From Leptotrichia sp. oral taxon 847 (GTDB lineage Bacteria; Fusobacteriota; Fusobacteriia; Fusobacteriales; Leptotrichiaceae), in NCBI RefSeq assembly GCF_001553645.1, contig NZ_CP014231.1, positions 1,550,001-1,614,000 on the forward strand: a DNA stretch of 64,000 bases, given 5' to 3'. The position numbers were made by a program, and so were the translations under genes. This document shows positions 18,513 through 26,917 of this stretch, piece after piece; the first letter of the stretch is position 1, and every line of letters starts with the position of its first letter. The notes beneath the pieces were generated by a model that was not told the origin of the DNA, made no database searches, and saw only the letters and a list, made by a program, of their open reading frames with translations.

Positions 18513-18588
18513 GCGGGAGTAGCTCAGTTGGTAGAGCGTCAGCCTTCCAAGCTGAATGTCGCGAGTTCGACCCTCGTCTCCCGCTCCA
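18513..18588 (+). tRNA. tRNA-Gly (anticodon TCC)
   Basis: 76 nt with encoded CCA. Acceptor GCGGGAG pairs with CTCCCGC; the anticodon loop CTTCCAA gives TCC. Confidence 0.95.
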
Positions 18589-18624
18589 TTTTATTTAAAG
18601 TTAAAATAAAATTTTCATATATAT

Positions 18625-18701
18625 GGTGATCGTAGTTCAGTTGGTAGAGCGCCAGTTTGTGGCACTGGTTGTCGCGGGTTCAAATCCCGTCGATCACCCC
18701 A
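18625..18701 (+). tRNA. tRNA-His (anticodon GTG)
   Basis: 77 nt including the extra G at position -1 opposite C73, the identity element of tRNA-His; stem GTGATCG pairs with CGATCAC. Loop TTGTGGC gives GTG. CCA is encoded. Confidence 0.95.
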
Positions 18702-18708
18702 TTGATAT

Positions 18709-18784
18709 GAGCCATTAGCTCAGTCGGTAGAGCACTTGACTTTTAATCAAGGTGTCACTGGTTCGATCCCAGTATGGCTCACCA
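18709..18784 (+). tRNA. tRNA-Lys (anticodon TTT)
   Basis: 76 nt. Acceptor GAGCCAT pairs with ATGGCTC, discriminator A, CCA encoded. Loop CTTTTAA gives TTT. Confidence 0.95.
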
Positions 18785-18802
18785 TTTTGAAAATAATTTT
18801 TT

Positions 18803-18886
18803 GCGAGAGTGGCGAAATTGGCATACGCACTAGACTTAGGATCTAGCGTCTTTGACATGTGGGTTCGAGTCCCACCTTTCGCACCA
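18803..18886 (+). tRNA. tRNA-Leu (anticodon TAG)
   Basis: 84 nt with a long variable arm, as in class II tRNAs. Acceptor GCGAGAG pairs with CTTTCGC (one G-T). Loop CTTAGGA gives TAG. CCA encoded. Confidence 0.95.
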
Positions 18887-18920
18887 TAAAAGCCCACACA
18901 AAATAGTGGATTAATTTAGT

Positions 18921-18955
18921 AATATCAGCATTTCTAAAAGTTGATATTTTTTTTT
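18921..18955 (+). terminator. Terminator of the tRNA cluster
   Basis: AATATCA (18921-18927) pairs with TGATATT (18942-18948), followed by a run of T. Confidence 0.75.
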
Positions 18956-18986
18956 GTAATGTGTTTAAAAAAATATAAAAAATTAA

Positions 18987-19024
18987 AAGGATTAACTCCT
19001 GATTTTATATAGAAATTAATCCTT
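18987..19024 (+). other. Perfect 9-bp inverted repeat of unknown role
   Basis: AAGGATTAA (18987-18995) and TTAATCCTT (19016-19024) with a 20-base loop, between the tRNA terminator and the IS605 left end. No T run follows directly, so it is a poor terminator. Confidence 0.4.
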
Positions 19025-19150
19025 GATGAATAATGAATAATTAAGTTTTTTATCTAATTTTTTAGGTCAATTTTACTTTTTAACAAAAGATAGCAAGAAG
19101 TCTCCGGCTTCTACAGGCGGGAGATGAATTGCTTTTTTTTGTAAAAAAAA

Positions 19151-19179
19151 TTGAAAAAAGGATATATTTATGATATAAT
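19151..19179 (+). promoter_or_regulatory. Promoter of tnpA-tnpB
   Basis: TTGAAA (19151-19156), 17-bp spacer, TATAAT (19174-19179), 36 bases before tnpA. Confidence 0.6.
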
Positions 19180-19215
19180 TTACTCAGTGAAATAATATAG
19201 AAGTAGGTAATAATA

Positions 19216-19614
19216 ATGTCATACAATAGTAATTATCATTCAGTATTTGATATAAATTATCATATAATTTTTTGTATAAAATATCGAAGAGAAGTCATTA
19301 ATGATGAAATTTCTAATAGATTGAAAGAGATTTTTGAAAAAATATGTCCGAAGTATAACATTGTTCTTAAAGAATGGGAACATGATGTTGATCATATTCA
19401 TATGTTGATTAATGCTATGCCTAATACTGAACTTTCTAAGTTTGTAAATACTTACAAAAGTGCTTCCAGCAGGTTGATAAAAAAAGAATTTCCTGAAATA
19501 AGGGGAAGATTGTGGAAAGAATATTTTTGGAGTAGAAGTTACTTAGTTGTAAGTGTTGGAGGTGCACCATTAGAGATAATTAAAAAATATATTCAAAATC
19601 AAAAGGAGGTGTAA
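19216..19614 (+). CDS. tnpA: IS200-type HUH transposase TnpA
   Basis: 132 residues, a complete Y1 single-strand transposase. The HUH motif is His60-Ile61-His62 in HDVDHIHMLI; the catalytic Tyr125 lies in EIIKKYIQNQ. It cuts and joins single-stranded element ends at their hairpins. It is followed four bases later by tnpB, whose GGAGG ribosome site overlaps the tnpA end. Confidence 0.93.
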   Translation: MSYNSNYHSVFDINYHIIFCIKYRREVINDEISNRLKEIFEKICPKYNIVLKEWEHDVDHIHMLINAMPNTELSKFVNTYKSASSRLIKKEFPEIRGRLWKEYFWSRSYLVVSVGGAPLEIIKKYIQNQKEV

Positions 19615-19618
19615 TTTT

Positions 19619-20716
19619 ATGAAATATAATTTAGCATTTAAATACAGAATTTATCCAAATAAAGAGCAGGAATTATTGATAAACAAGACTTTTGGATGTG
19701 TTCGTTTTGTTTACAATACAATTTTGTACACTGCGAATAAAATTTATGAAGAGACTGGAAAAAATAAAATAATTACACCTGCCAGTTTGAAGAAGGAAAA
19801 TCAATTTTTGAAAGAAGTAGACAGCTTGGCACTTGCAAATGCTCAATTGAATGTAAAACGGTCGTTTACGAATTTTTTTCAGAAGAGAGCGAAATTTCCA
19901 AGGTTCAAATCTAAAAAGAATAGTGTTAAAAGTTATACGACAAATTGTGTGAACAATTCGATACGAATTGAAGAAAACAAGTATTTGGTTTTGCCAAAAT
20001 TGAAAAAAGTCAAATTGAAATATCATAGAGAAATACCAAAGGATTATAAAATAAAGTCGGTAACATTGACAAACAGTAATGGAAATTACTATGTTTCTAT
20101 TTTGACGGAATTTGAAAAAGAAATCAAAAAAAATCCAAGTAATGATAAAGTGATTGGACTTGATTTTTCAATGTCTGAATTATTTGTCAGTTCTGAAAAC
20201 CAAAGAGCTGATTATCCAAAATATTTTAAGATGTTGGAGAAAAAATTGAAAAAATTACAAAAATCATTATCAAGAAAAGTAAAATTTTCTAAAAATTGGT
20301 ATAGACAAAAAGAGAAAATATCAAAACTACATGAGTATATCAAAAATTGCCGAAGAGATTTTTTGCATAAATTATCGAAAAAATTGTCTGAAATATATAA
20401 TGCTGTGGTTGTTGAGGATTTGAATATGAAAGGGATGAGTCAGGCATTAAATTTTGGGAAAAGTGTAGGAGATAATGGATGGGGAATGTTTTTGAGAATG
20501 CTTGAGTATAAACTGATATTTTTAGGGAAACAATTTTTGAAGATAGATAAGTGGTTTCCGTCGTCGAAAACTTGTAGTAAATGTGGAAATGTTAAAGAGG
20601 AGCTGAAATTATCAGAAAGAAGTTATAAATGTGAATGCTGTGGAATTGAAATTGATAGAGATTACAATGCGGCATTGAATATAAGAGATATTGGAAAAGA
20701 AATGTTAAAATATTAG
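19619..20716 (+). CDS. tnpB: TnpB RNA-guided nuclease
   Basis: 365 residues. An N-terminal helix-turn-helix/WED region (LAFKYRIYPNKEQE) is followed by a RuvC-like nuclease with Asp182 (VIGLDFSM), Glu266 (VVVEDLNM) and the Asp pair 346/348 (IDRDYNAALNI). A zinc finger uses Cys319, Cys322, Cys338 and Cys341. All catalytic residues are present, so it should be able to use an omega-RNA from the element's right end to cut DNA and favour retention of the element (known for ISDra2 TnpB; inferred here). Confidence 0.93.
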   Translation: MKYNLAFKYRIYPNKEQELLINKTFGCVRFVYNTILYTANKIYEETGKNKIITPASLKKENQFLKEVDSLALANAQLNVKRSFTNFFQKRAKFPRFKSKKNSVKSYTTNCVNNSIRIEENKYLVLPKLKKVKLKYHREIPKDYKIKSVTLTNSNGNYYVSILTEFEKEIKKNPSNDKVIGLDFSMSELFVSSENQRADYPKYFKMLEKKLKKLQKSLSRKVKFSKNWYRQKEKISKLHEYIKNCRRDFLHKLSKKLSEIYNAVVVEDLNMKGMSQALNFGKSVGDNGWGMFLRMLEYKLIFLGKQFLKIDKWFPSSKTCSKCGNVKEELKLSERSYKCECCGIEIDRDYNAALNIRDIGKEMLKY

Positions 20717-20827
20717 GAAATAAAAAAACAGGGCAGGGACTGTCCGAAGAGCTTGGTAAATATATTTGGCTAACAAAAGCAGATACTTCCCAAGAAACTC
20801 CCACTTCTAAAAGCGGGAGTAGTTCAC
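20717..20827 (+). ncRNA. Probable omega-RNA (reRNA) scaffold of TnpB
   Basis: The segment between the tnpB stop and the right end has paired blocks: GGGCAG with CTGTCC (about 20730-20745), CTTGG with CCAAG, and the terminal ACTCCC/GGGAGT hairpin. In characterised IS605 elements this region is the TnpB guide-RNA scaffold and the guide is the DNA next to the right end. Here about 17-20 bases of flank remain before IS256 copy 2 begins at 20845. Structure seen by eye, function inferred. Confidence 0.6.
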
Positions 20828-20844
20828 TTTTTTGGTACATATCT

Positions 20845-22206
20845 GAGAGTGTCCAGAATTTTGTGTAAACTCAAAATATAATATATGGTACAGGATGGTA
20901 GTTTTATCATCCTGTTTTTAAATTCTTCCTTCAAAATAAATACTTAACTGAGAGTATATTTCTCCCCAGCCTGGTATTCTTCCAGTCCATTTCCTTGTTG
21001 CTTCCTTTAAGCTTAGGTATACTGATTTCATTAATGCTTCATCTGTAGGATAAAGTGATTTTGTCTTCGTATACTTTCTTAATTGTCTGTTTAAGCTTTC
21101 TATCGGGTTTGTCGTATATATCAGCTTTCTTATCTTTGTATCATATTTAAAGTATGTTGTCAACTCATTCCAGTTACTTCTCCAGGAATTAATTACTGCC
21201 ATATACTTTTTACCCCATTTTTCTTCTAGTTCATCCAGTTTAAACTCTGCCTGTTCCAGTGTTGGTGCATTGTACATTTCTTTTAAGTCTGATGTAAATT
21301 CCCTTACATCTTTGTAAGATATGTATCTTATGCTGTTTCTAATTTGATGAACCACACATTTTTGAATTTCTATCTTTGGAAATACTGAAGATATTGCTTC
21401 GCTGAACCCTTTTAAATTATCAACAGACATAATTAGTATATCCTGAACTCCTCTGTTTTTCAATTCATTTAAAACATTTAGCCAGTACTTGCTTGATTCA
21501 TTTTCTCCTATCCAAAATCCCAAGACCTCCTTTCTTCCTTCCTTATCTATTCCTATAGCTAAATATACCGCCTTTTTAACAACAACTCCATCTTTTCTTA
21601 CGCTGTAATGGATAGCATCCATAAAAACTATTGGGTATACATCCTCAAGCTGTCTAGACTACCATTCCCTAATTTCAGGTATAATTTTATCTGTAATTTT
21701 ACTGATCATAGATGATGAAACATCAATCCCATAAAGATTATTGAGATGGTCCTCGATATCTCTGTTGCTCATTCCTTTAGCATAAAGAGAAAGAATCTGC
21801 CCTTCAATGCCAGTAATTTCTCTTTGATATTTAGGGATGATTTGAGGCTCAAACTCAGCATTTCTATCTCTAGGAATATCTAAGTTAAGATTGCCATACT
21901 CACTTCTAACAGTTTTCTTGGAATGTCCATTTCTAGCATTAGAAGTAATCTTATCTTTCATAGAATGTTTAGCATACCCCAGTTCATGCTCAATTTCAGC
22001 TTCAAGCATAGTTTGAATAGTACCCGAAAGCAAATCCTTAAGCATATCCTTAATATCATTAGTATCTTTAATATTGTAATCCTCAATCAGTGTTTTAAAA
22101 ATTTCGTTGTCAATTTTCTTTTTAGCCATAACAAAAACCTCCAAATATTATATAGTTATTTTACCATATATTATCTAGAGGTTTACACAAAAATTTTTAC
22201 ACACCC
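20845..22206 (-). mobile_element. IS256-family insertion sequence, copy 2 (inactive)
   Basis: 1362 bp, inverted relative to copies 1 and 3, flanked by exact 8-bp duplications ACATATCT at 20837-20844 and 22207-22214. Same terminal repeats as the other copies. It carries several point differences from copies 1 and 3 and a nonsense mutation in its transposase, so it is the oldest of the three. It lies between the IS605 right end and the last codons of the acetyltransferase gene. Confidence 0.95.
20918..22129 (-). pseudogene. IS256-family transposase, amber-interrupted
   Basis: Same gene as in copies 1 and 3 but codon 157 (CAG, Gln) is TAG at 21661-21659. The stop falls before the first catalytic Asp (171), so the 156-residue product is inactive; an internal ATG at 21622 could only yield the C-terminal 234 residues. 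Other substitutions are T2A, T61I, D82N, P139S and T to I in the FPKTEIQ segment. Reading frame otherwise intact. Confidence 0.95.
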
Positions 22207-22667
22207 ACATATCTCATCAAATATCTTTTAATATTATCTCCGTATTCATTTTCCAAATCTTCCACGATTTCAAAATTTAATTTTTTATAGATTTTTTGTG
22301 CAGTGAAATTGTCAGTGTCAACAGTTAATTCAATTTTTTTTATTTCTAATTTTTTTAGATATTGAATTACATATCTTAACAATGCTGTTGCATAACCTTT
22401 CTTTTCAAATTTGGGCACTGTAGAGACACCGTAAATGTAAGCTAATTCTCTATCAAAACTGCTAAGAACTTCGATTACTGAAATAAGCTCTTCCTTTTCA
22501 TCATTTGTTACTGCAGCAAATACTTTTCCATATTTGGCAATTGGCTTTATATTCCAATTTCCTACTGTCGCTTCTCCAAATACTTCATTTTCATGTTCCA
22601 CTATTTTAAAAAGCAAGTCAGAATCTTTTTTAGCATCTAGTATTTGTATTTTATATTTTTTTTCCAT
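22197..22667 (-). CDS. GNAT-family N-acetyltransferase, C-terminus altered by IS256
   Basis: 156 residues. A GNAT fold is suggested by VSTVPKFEKKGYATALLRYV (the acetyl-CoA loop, here KKGYAT in place of the usual Q/RxxGxG/A) and by ELTVDTDNFTAQKIYKKLNF near the end. The substrate is unknown. The last codons run through the 8-bp duplication into IS256 copy 2: ...RYLMRYVGV. Removing the insertion restores ...RYLMRYVPKK and a TGA, so only the last few residues changed. It is probably still functional. Confidence 0.8.
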   Translation of the reverse strand: MEKKYKIQILDAKKDSDLLFKIVEHENEVFGEATVGNWNIKPIAKYGKVFAAVTNDEKEELISVIEVLSSFDRELAYIYGVSTVPKFEKKGYATALLRYVIQYLKKLEIKKIELTVDTDNFTAQKIYKKLNFEIVEDLENEYGDNIKRYLMRYVGV

Positions 22668-22799
22668 AAAACCTTCTCTTTCTTATTTAATTTATTTTTT
22701 TATTTTATTCGAATTAAAAATTTTAGCTAACATTTTTTTATAATGAATCCTAATCTGAAAAATAGAAATAATATTTTTAGATAAAATTAATATAAAATT

Positions 22800-23537
22800 T
22801 TAATAATTGACTTTATATAGGTATAGTCCTTCGGAACTAGCCAATATTTTTTTACAGTTTTCATTTGGATTTTGCAGTCTTTTCTTTATATATTCGCTGT
22901 TTTCTTTTTCAAAGTAGACTGCAAGTGCTGAGCCAATCATTATTCTGACCATAGTTTTTAAAAATCCATTTCCACAAATTTCAATTTTTAATGTGTCATT
23001 TTCGGAATAACAGTTTATATAAAAAATTTCTCTTATGGGATTTCTATAGGCTTTGTCTTTTTTCATAAAGCTACTAAAATTATGAGTTCCTACGAATTCA
23101 TCTAAAATTTTTTGAAATTTTTTTATTTCAATTGGTTTTGTAATTGGTGTGATGTATGAACTTTCAAAAGGAGTAATTTTGTCTTCTATTTTCATAATGT
23201 AGAGATAAGTCCGGCTTTTAGCGTCAAACCGTGCATTAAATGTATGGGGAACTTCTTTTACTGATAACACTTTTATCTCACCTTTTAAACTTTTATTAAG
23301 TTGGCGTTTTATCGGAATAATTGGAATATTTCTGTCAATAAAAAAATTTGATACTTGTTCATAGGCGTGGACTCCTTTATCTGTTCGTCCCGATGAAATC
23401 ATATTTATTTCTTGAGAAAATGTGTTTTTTATGATTTTTTCAATTTCTCCTTGCACAGTTTTTTTCCCTTTTTGTCTTTGAAATCCAAAAAATTTACTTC
23501 CATCGTATTGATAAATCATTTTTATGTTTTTTTTCAT
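22800..23537 (-). CDS. truA: tRNA pseudouridine synthase A
   Basis: 245 residues from the ATG at 23537 (KKNIKMIYQYDGSKFFGFQ), the family-typical N-terminus; 17 further codons upstream are open but have no ribosome site. It isomerises U38-U40 in tRNA anticodon stems. The catalytic Asp is in SSGRTDKGVHA. Other markers are RFDAKSRTYLY and the C-terminal GNGFLKTMVR. The ribosome site is weak (AAAGAAAG). Confidence 0.92.
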   Translation of the reverse strand: MKKNIKMIYQYDGSKFFGFQRQKGKKTVQGEIEKIIKNTFSQEINMISSGRTDKGVHAYEQVSNFFIDRNIPIIPIKRQLNKSLKGEIKVLSVKEVPHTFNARFDAKSRTYLYIMKIEDKITPFESSYITPITKPIEIKKFQKILDEFVGTHNFSSFMKKDKAYRNPIREIFYINCYSENDTLKIEICGNGFLKTMVRIMIGSALAVYFEKENSEYIKKRLQNPNENCKKILASSEGLYLYKVNY

Positions 23538-23723
23538 ATTTTTTCTTTCTTTTATTATTATTGTAATTCTTTTCAAATGGTATAACATATTTGAAAATAA
23601 GTCAAGAAAAAAAGATTCTAATATTTTTAATTTTTCTTTTATTGCGGTAATTTACTTTTTATGTTATACTTTTTATAATAACGTTTTGCAAACAAAAAAA
23701 TTTTTATAAATGGAGGAAAGATT

Positions 23724-24713
23724 TTGAAAGTAAAAGATATATTGTTATTTTTTTTTATGGGTTTAATATTCAGTTTAAGTTCATTTGCAGCTGGAAATAA
23801 TGAGATAATTATTCCAAAAGGGTTAAAACCTGGGGATACGATAGGGTTAGTTGCACCTGCCAATTATAAAGGGGACAATGCAATGTATGAAGTTGAATAT
23901 CTGAGAAATAGAGGATTTAATGTAATTTTTGGAAGGTCATTTGATTCAAGATGGTATGGGTTTGGAGGAAATGATGCGGTAAGAGCAAAAGATATAAATG
24001 ATATGTTTGCAAATCCTAGAATTAATGCGATTTTTGCAATTAGAGGAGGATATGGAGCTATTAGATTTATTGATAAGTTAAACTATGATGTAATCAAAAA
24101 AAATCCTAAAATTATTTCAGGCTTTAGTGATATCACAACTTTATTACTTGCAATTAATGAAAAAACAGGACTTGTAACTTTTCACGGACCGATGGCGGAC
24201 AATTTAAAAGAAATCCCACTTACGACAGAGGAATCATTCAATAAGGCATTTATGAGCAATTCTTCGTATAATTTACTTGATTTTGACAACAGCTATACGA
24301 TTATGAAAAGTGGACGTGGCAGTGGGAGAATAACAGGAGGAAATTTGTCATTAGTAGTCGCAACTTTAGGAACTGATCACGAAATAAATACAGATGGTAA
24401 AATTTTGTTTTTGGAAGAAGTGAATGAAGATAGTTATCGTGTGGATAGAATGTTACAGCAGCTTAGACTAGCTGGAAAATTAAAAAATTTAAAAGGAATA
24501 ATAATAGGAGATTTTAGAAATCCCAAAAAGGCTGATCCAACAGATATGAGTATAGATGAAGTTTTTTATGATAATTTTGCAAAACTTAATATTCCTATAA
24601 TTAAAGGGTTAAAATCAGGGCATGTGAGACCATTTATTACAGTACCCATTGGTGCAAATGCAAAAATTGATACATACAAAAGAGAAGTAATTATTGAAAG
24701 ATCAACTAAATAA
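23724..24713 (+). CDS. Exported LD-carboxypeptidase (S66 family)
   Basis: 329 residues with a signal peptide (about 1-23, FSLSSFAA). It starts at TTG with GGAGGA upstream. LD-carboxypeptidases trim L,D-peptide bonds in murein tetrapeptides. The nucleophile is probably Ser135 in ISGFSDIT; FHGPM, the Glu in LFLEEV and the His in LKSGHVRP complete the family pattern. Cytosolic LdcA is usual in enteric bacteria; the signal peptide here places it in the periplasm. Confidence 0.88.
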   Translation: MKVKDILLFFFMGLIFSLSSFAAGNNEIIIPKGLKPGDTIGLVAPANYKGDNAMYEVEYLRNRGFNVIFGRSFDSRWYGFGGNDAVRAKDINDMFANPRINAIFAIRGGYGAIRFIDKLNYDVIKKNPKIISGFSDITTLLLAINEKTGLVTFHGPMADNLKEIPLTTEESFNKAFMSNSSYNLLDFDNSYTIMKSGRGSGRITGGNLSLVVATLGTDHEINTDGKILFLEEVNEDSYRVDRMLQQLRLAGKLKNLKGIIIGDFRNPKKADPTDMSIDEVFYDNFAKLNIPIIKGLKSGHVRPFITVPIGANAKIDTYKREVIIERSTK

Positions 24714-24724
24714 AAAAAATAGAA

Positions 24725-24757
24725 CTGTCTAATTTTAGACAGCTCTTGTTTTTTTAA
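24725..24757 (+). terminator. Terminator after the LD-carboxypeptidase
   Basis: CTGTCTA (24725-24731) with TAGACAG (24736-24742), followed by CTCTTG and a T run. Confidence 0.75.
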
Positions 24758-24759
24758 TC

Positions 24760-24794
24760 AAAAAAACTATCCTAAAATATAAGAATAGTTTTTT
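24760..24794 (-). terminator. Terminator of the DUF3298-like gene
   Basis: ACTAT/ATAGT stem extended by A-T pairs (24761-24770 with 24785-24794); T runs on both strands. It faces the previous terminator between convergent genes. Confidence 0.65.
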
Positions 24795-24799
24795 AGTTA

Positions 24800-25456
24800 T
24801 TATTTAAGAAGTCCGATTAAATTTGTCAACATGAAAGGGATAAATACTTGTCCATCAGCAAAAGGAGTTCCTTCATTTTTGTTGTAAACCAATACTAGAG
24901 CATCATTTTCTAAATAAAAGTTTGTTTTTTTCGAAACACCTTTAAATCTCTCTGTCTGAGGCAAGCCCAATTCAGCAAATTTTCCGTTAATTGCATTTTC
25001 AAGTTCTTTTTCGTAACCAGGAAGGAACAAGTCTTTTAATAATAACGGCTTACCATTTTTTAAATTGAAAGAAATACCATCAGTTTCCTTAAAGGACATT
25101 CCAGCTTTTGAATCCTTTTCAATTATGTTAAAAGCAACGCTTATAAAATAACTGTTATTTGCGGTTACTTTTGAAGTAACAGTGTAAGTTTTAGTTTTAG
25201 TTGATTTAAATTCTTGAATAAACTTTTCCATAGCTTTATTCATCTGTCTTACAATTTCTGGTTTTTTTCCAGAAAATGCAAAGTATTCAACTCTCGATTT
25301 TCCCAAAACTTTTGTTCTTTTTAATGGAGTAATTCCACTTTCTGATTCAGGCTCAAAATTTGCAAATGTAAATGTTGTATCCACTTTTTCTTTTTGTTTT
25401 GCAAATGATAAGTTAAACATTAGTAATGCCATAAATAGCAATGTTAATTTTTTCAT
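24800..25456 (-). CDS. Exported DUF3298/DUF4163-like protein
   Basis: 218 residues with a signal peptide (KKLTLLFMALLMFNLSFA). The C-terminal half matches the pattern of RsiV/PdaC-type DUF3298 domains: LKNGKPLLLKDLFLPGYE, then FYLENDALVLVY and FADGQVFIPF. No deacetylase domain is attached. The domain is found in anti-sigma factors and murein enzymes of Firmicutes, but here it stands alone and its job is unknown. Confidence 0.65.
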   Translation of the reverse strand: MKKLTLLFMALLMFNLSFAKQKEKVDTTFTFANFEPESESGITPLKRTKVLGKSRVEYFAFSGKKPEIVRQMNKAMEKFIQEFKSTKTKTYTVTSKVTANNSYFISVAFNIIEKDSKAGMSFKETDGISFNLKNGKPLLLKDLFLPGYEKELENAINGKFAELGLPQTERFKGVSKKTNFYLENDALVLVYNKNEGTPFADGQVFIPFMLTNLIGLLK

Positions 25457-25542
25457 TTTATAATCACCTCAAAAATTTTTTTCGTTTGGTATATTATATA
25501 CTAAATTTGATAAATAATCAAATATATTATTTTTCTATTTGC

Positions 25543-25571
25543 TTGACATTATCTTTAAAAATTATTATAAT
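25543..25571 (+). promoter_or_regulatory. Promoter of the DUF3829-like gene
   Basis: TTGACA (25543-25548), 17-bp spacer, TATAAT (25566-25571): a consensus sigma-70 promoter. Confidence 0.8.
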
Positions 25572-25625
25572 TGTGGTATAAATAAAAATTGAAGTATAAA
25601 TAAAAAAAGGATGGTATGAAAATTA

Positions 25626-26648
25626 ATGAAAAAAATAGGGTTGCTTATACTTGTTATGCTTTGTCTGGTAATAATGATGAAATTTGTAAAAGTGGAAAAA
25701 GTTGAGAAAAATACTAAAACGAAAGAACAAATAATGCTTGAAACTAATAAAGTAAAATACAATAAACATATAAGGTTTTATAATAGAATTTTAAGCATAG
25801 ACAAAGGACTTTTGTATTATTTTGAAGATGCGGGAATGGAAAAAACAATTGATAAATCGCAGTCAGAAGATATAGAATTGAATATTCCAATAGACCAGGA
25901 ATTTATAAATAAATTAAAAGAGCTGAAAGAAAGTAATGAAAAAAAGGATGAATTGGACAAAAAAGCGATAGCTATGTTACCAGTACTAGAAAAAATGTTG
26001 CCTATCAGTGAAAGTATGAAAAATTATTATCAAAGCAAACGATATTTGCAAGATAAGTTTTCTTTAGGAGAAGTTTTACATAGACAACTGCTTGAAAATC
26101 TTGATAAGTACAACAGTGTCGCAAAAGCTTATAAAGAGGCTTTTGAGAAAAAATCAAAAGATATAAAAAAAATGATGGAAAAAGATTATGATAAGAGAAA
26201 ATTATTTATCACGCAAAAACAATTGGTTTACATAGATAATGGGGAAGATTTTATTGATGAAATTCGGAAACAGCAATTGGATGCAAGTAATTTCACTGAT
26301 AAAGGAAATGTGAAAAATTTCAAGAAAATATTTGATAAAATTAATAAATCACTACTAAAACTTGAAAAAAGCATAAAAAATGAAAAACAGTTGAAAAAAG
26401 AGGGATTTGATTTAAATGATCATGCCGCGTTTATTGAGAAAGCTAAAATCTTTAAAGAATCAGCAAATAAATTTATGACAAAAATTAAGAAGAAACAAAA
26501 GGCGACTTATTCGTCAGCGAGCGATGGATATTTTGCACAGACAGAAGAAGGAACACCTGAAAATGTGGTAGCAACATTTAACGAAGTTGTGAAAGAACAT
26601 AACAAACTTTTAGCAAAACAGGCAAAACAGGCAAAAAATAAAAAATAA
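25626..26648 (+). CDS. DUF3829-like membrane-anchored or exported protein
   Basis: 340 residues. An N-terminal hydrophobic segment (about 4-20, IGLLILVMLCLVIMM) is an uncleaved anchor or signal; no lipobox is evident. The remainder is helical and Lys/Glu-rich, with the opening KYNKHIRFYNRILS typical of DUF3829 (YiiG-like) proteins and a late VATFNEVVKEHNKLL. Function unknown. It is monocistronic: consensus promoter upstream, terminator after it. Confidence 0.65.
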   Translation: MKKIGLLILVMLCLVIMMKFVKVEKVEKNTKTKEQIMLETNKVKYNKHIRFYNRILSIDKGLLYYFEDAGMEKTIDKSQSEDIELNIPIDQEFINKLKELKESNEKKDELDKKAIAMLPVLEKMLPISESMKNYYQSKRYLQDKFSLGEVLHRQLLENLDKYNSVAKAYKEAFEKKSKDIKKMMEKDYDKRKLFITQKQLVYIDNGEDFIDEIRKQQLDASNFTDKGNVKNFKKIFDKINKSLLKLEKSIKNEKQLKKEGFDLNDHAAFIEKAKIFKESANKFMTKIKKKQKATYSSASDGYFAQTEEGTPENVVATFNEVVKEHNKLLAKQAKQAKNKK

Positions 26649-26654
26649 AGAAAT

Positions 26655-26694
26655 ATCTTGTGAGATCAGTTACTGATTTTACAAGATTTTTTTG
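26655..26694 (+). terminator. Terminator after the DUF3829-like gene
   Basis: ATCTTGT (26655-26661) with ACAAGAT (26681-26687), enclosing a second ATCAGT/ACTGAT hairpin, then seven T. Confidence 0.75.
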
Positions 26695-26831
26695 TTAACT
26701 GAAAAATTAAAAAAATTTATAAAATCAAATGATAAATATTATTTTTACTATGTTTTTCATGTATATCTCAGTGTTGTATTTAACTATAAAATATACCAAT
26801 AAAAAAGTTTTAAAAAAATTAAAAAAAAGTC

Positions 26832-26860
26832 TTGACAAAAATTAAAAAATATATTATTAT
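26832..26860 (+). promoter_or_regulatory. Promoter of hrcA-grpE-dnaK
   Basis: TTGACA (26832-26837), 17-bp spacer, TATTAT (26855-26860), ending 10 bp before the CIRCE element. Confidence 0.8.
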
Positions 26861-26870
26861 ATATTTGTGA

Positions 26871-26897
26871 TTAGCACTAGTAACCTTTGAGTGCTAA
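26871..26897 (+). promoter_or_regulatory. CIRCE operator (HrcA binding site)
   Basis: TTAGCACTA-N9-GAGTGCTAA, the known CIRCE inverted repeat with one mismatch in the left arm. It lies over the probable transcription start, so HrcA should repress its own operon until heat or misfolding titrates GroEL. Confidence 0.95.
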
Positions 26898-26917
26898 CAA
26901 AAAGAAAGGGTGTTAGG

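Larger units (their letters stand above)
19089..20827 (+). mobile_element. IS200/IS605-family element (tnpA + tnpB)
   Basis: Two codirectional genes, Y1 transposase and TnpB, are bounded by subterminal hairpins: a left-end hairpin around 19092-19125 (GAAGTCTCCGGCTTC, then CGGGAGA) and a right-end hairpin at about 20798-20821 (ACTCCC/GGGAGT enclosing CTT/AAG). Exact ends are uncertain because this family makes no target duplication. The right end lies only about 15-20 bases before IS256 copy 2. Both genes are intact. Confidence 0.85.

Noticed and set aside
18318-18897. Minus-strand ORFs across the tRNA genes (reading GFEPTTPCSQ and GGTRTHMSK-type peptides)
   Set aside because: These are translations of tRNA genes in reverse, a well-known annotation artefact; the tRNAs explain the sequence.
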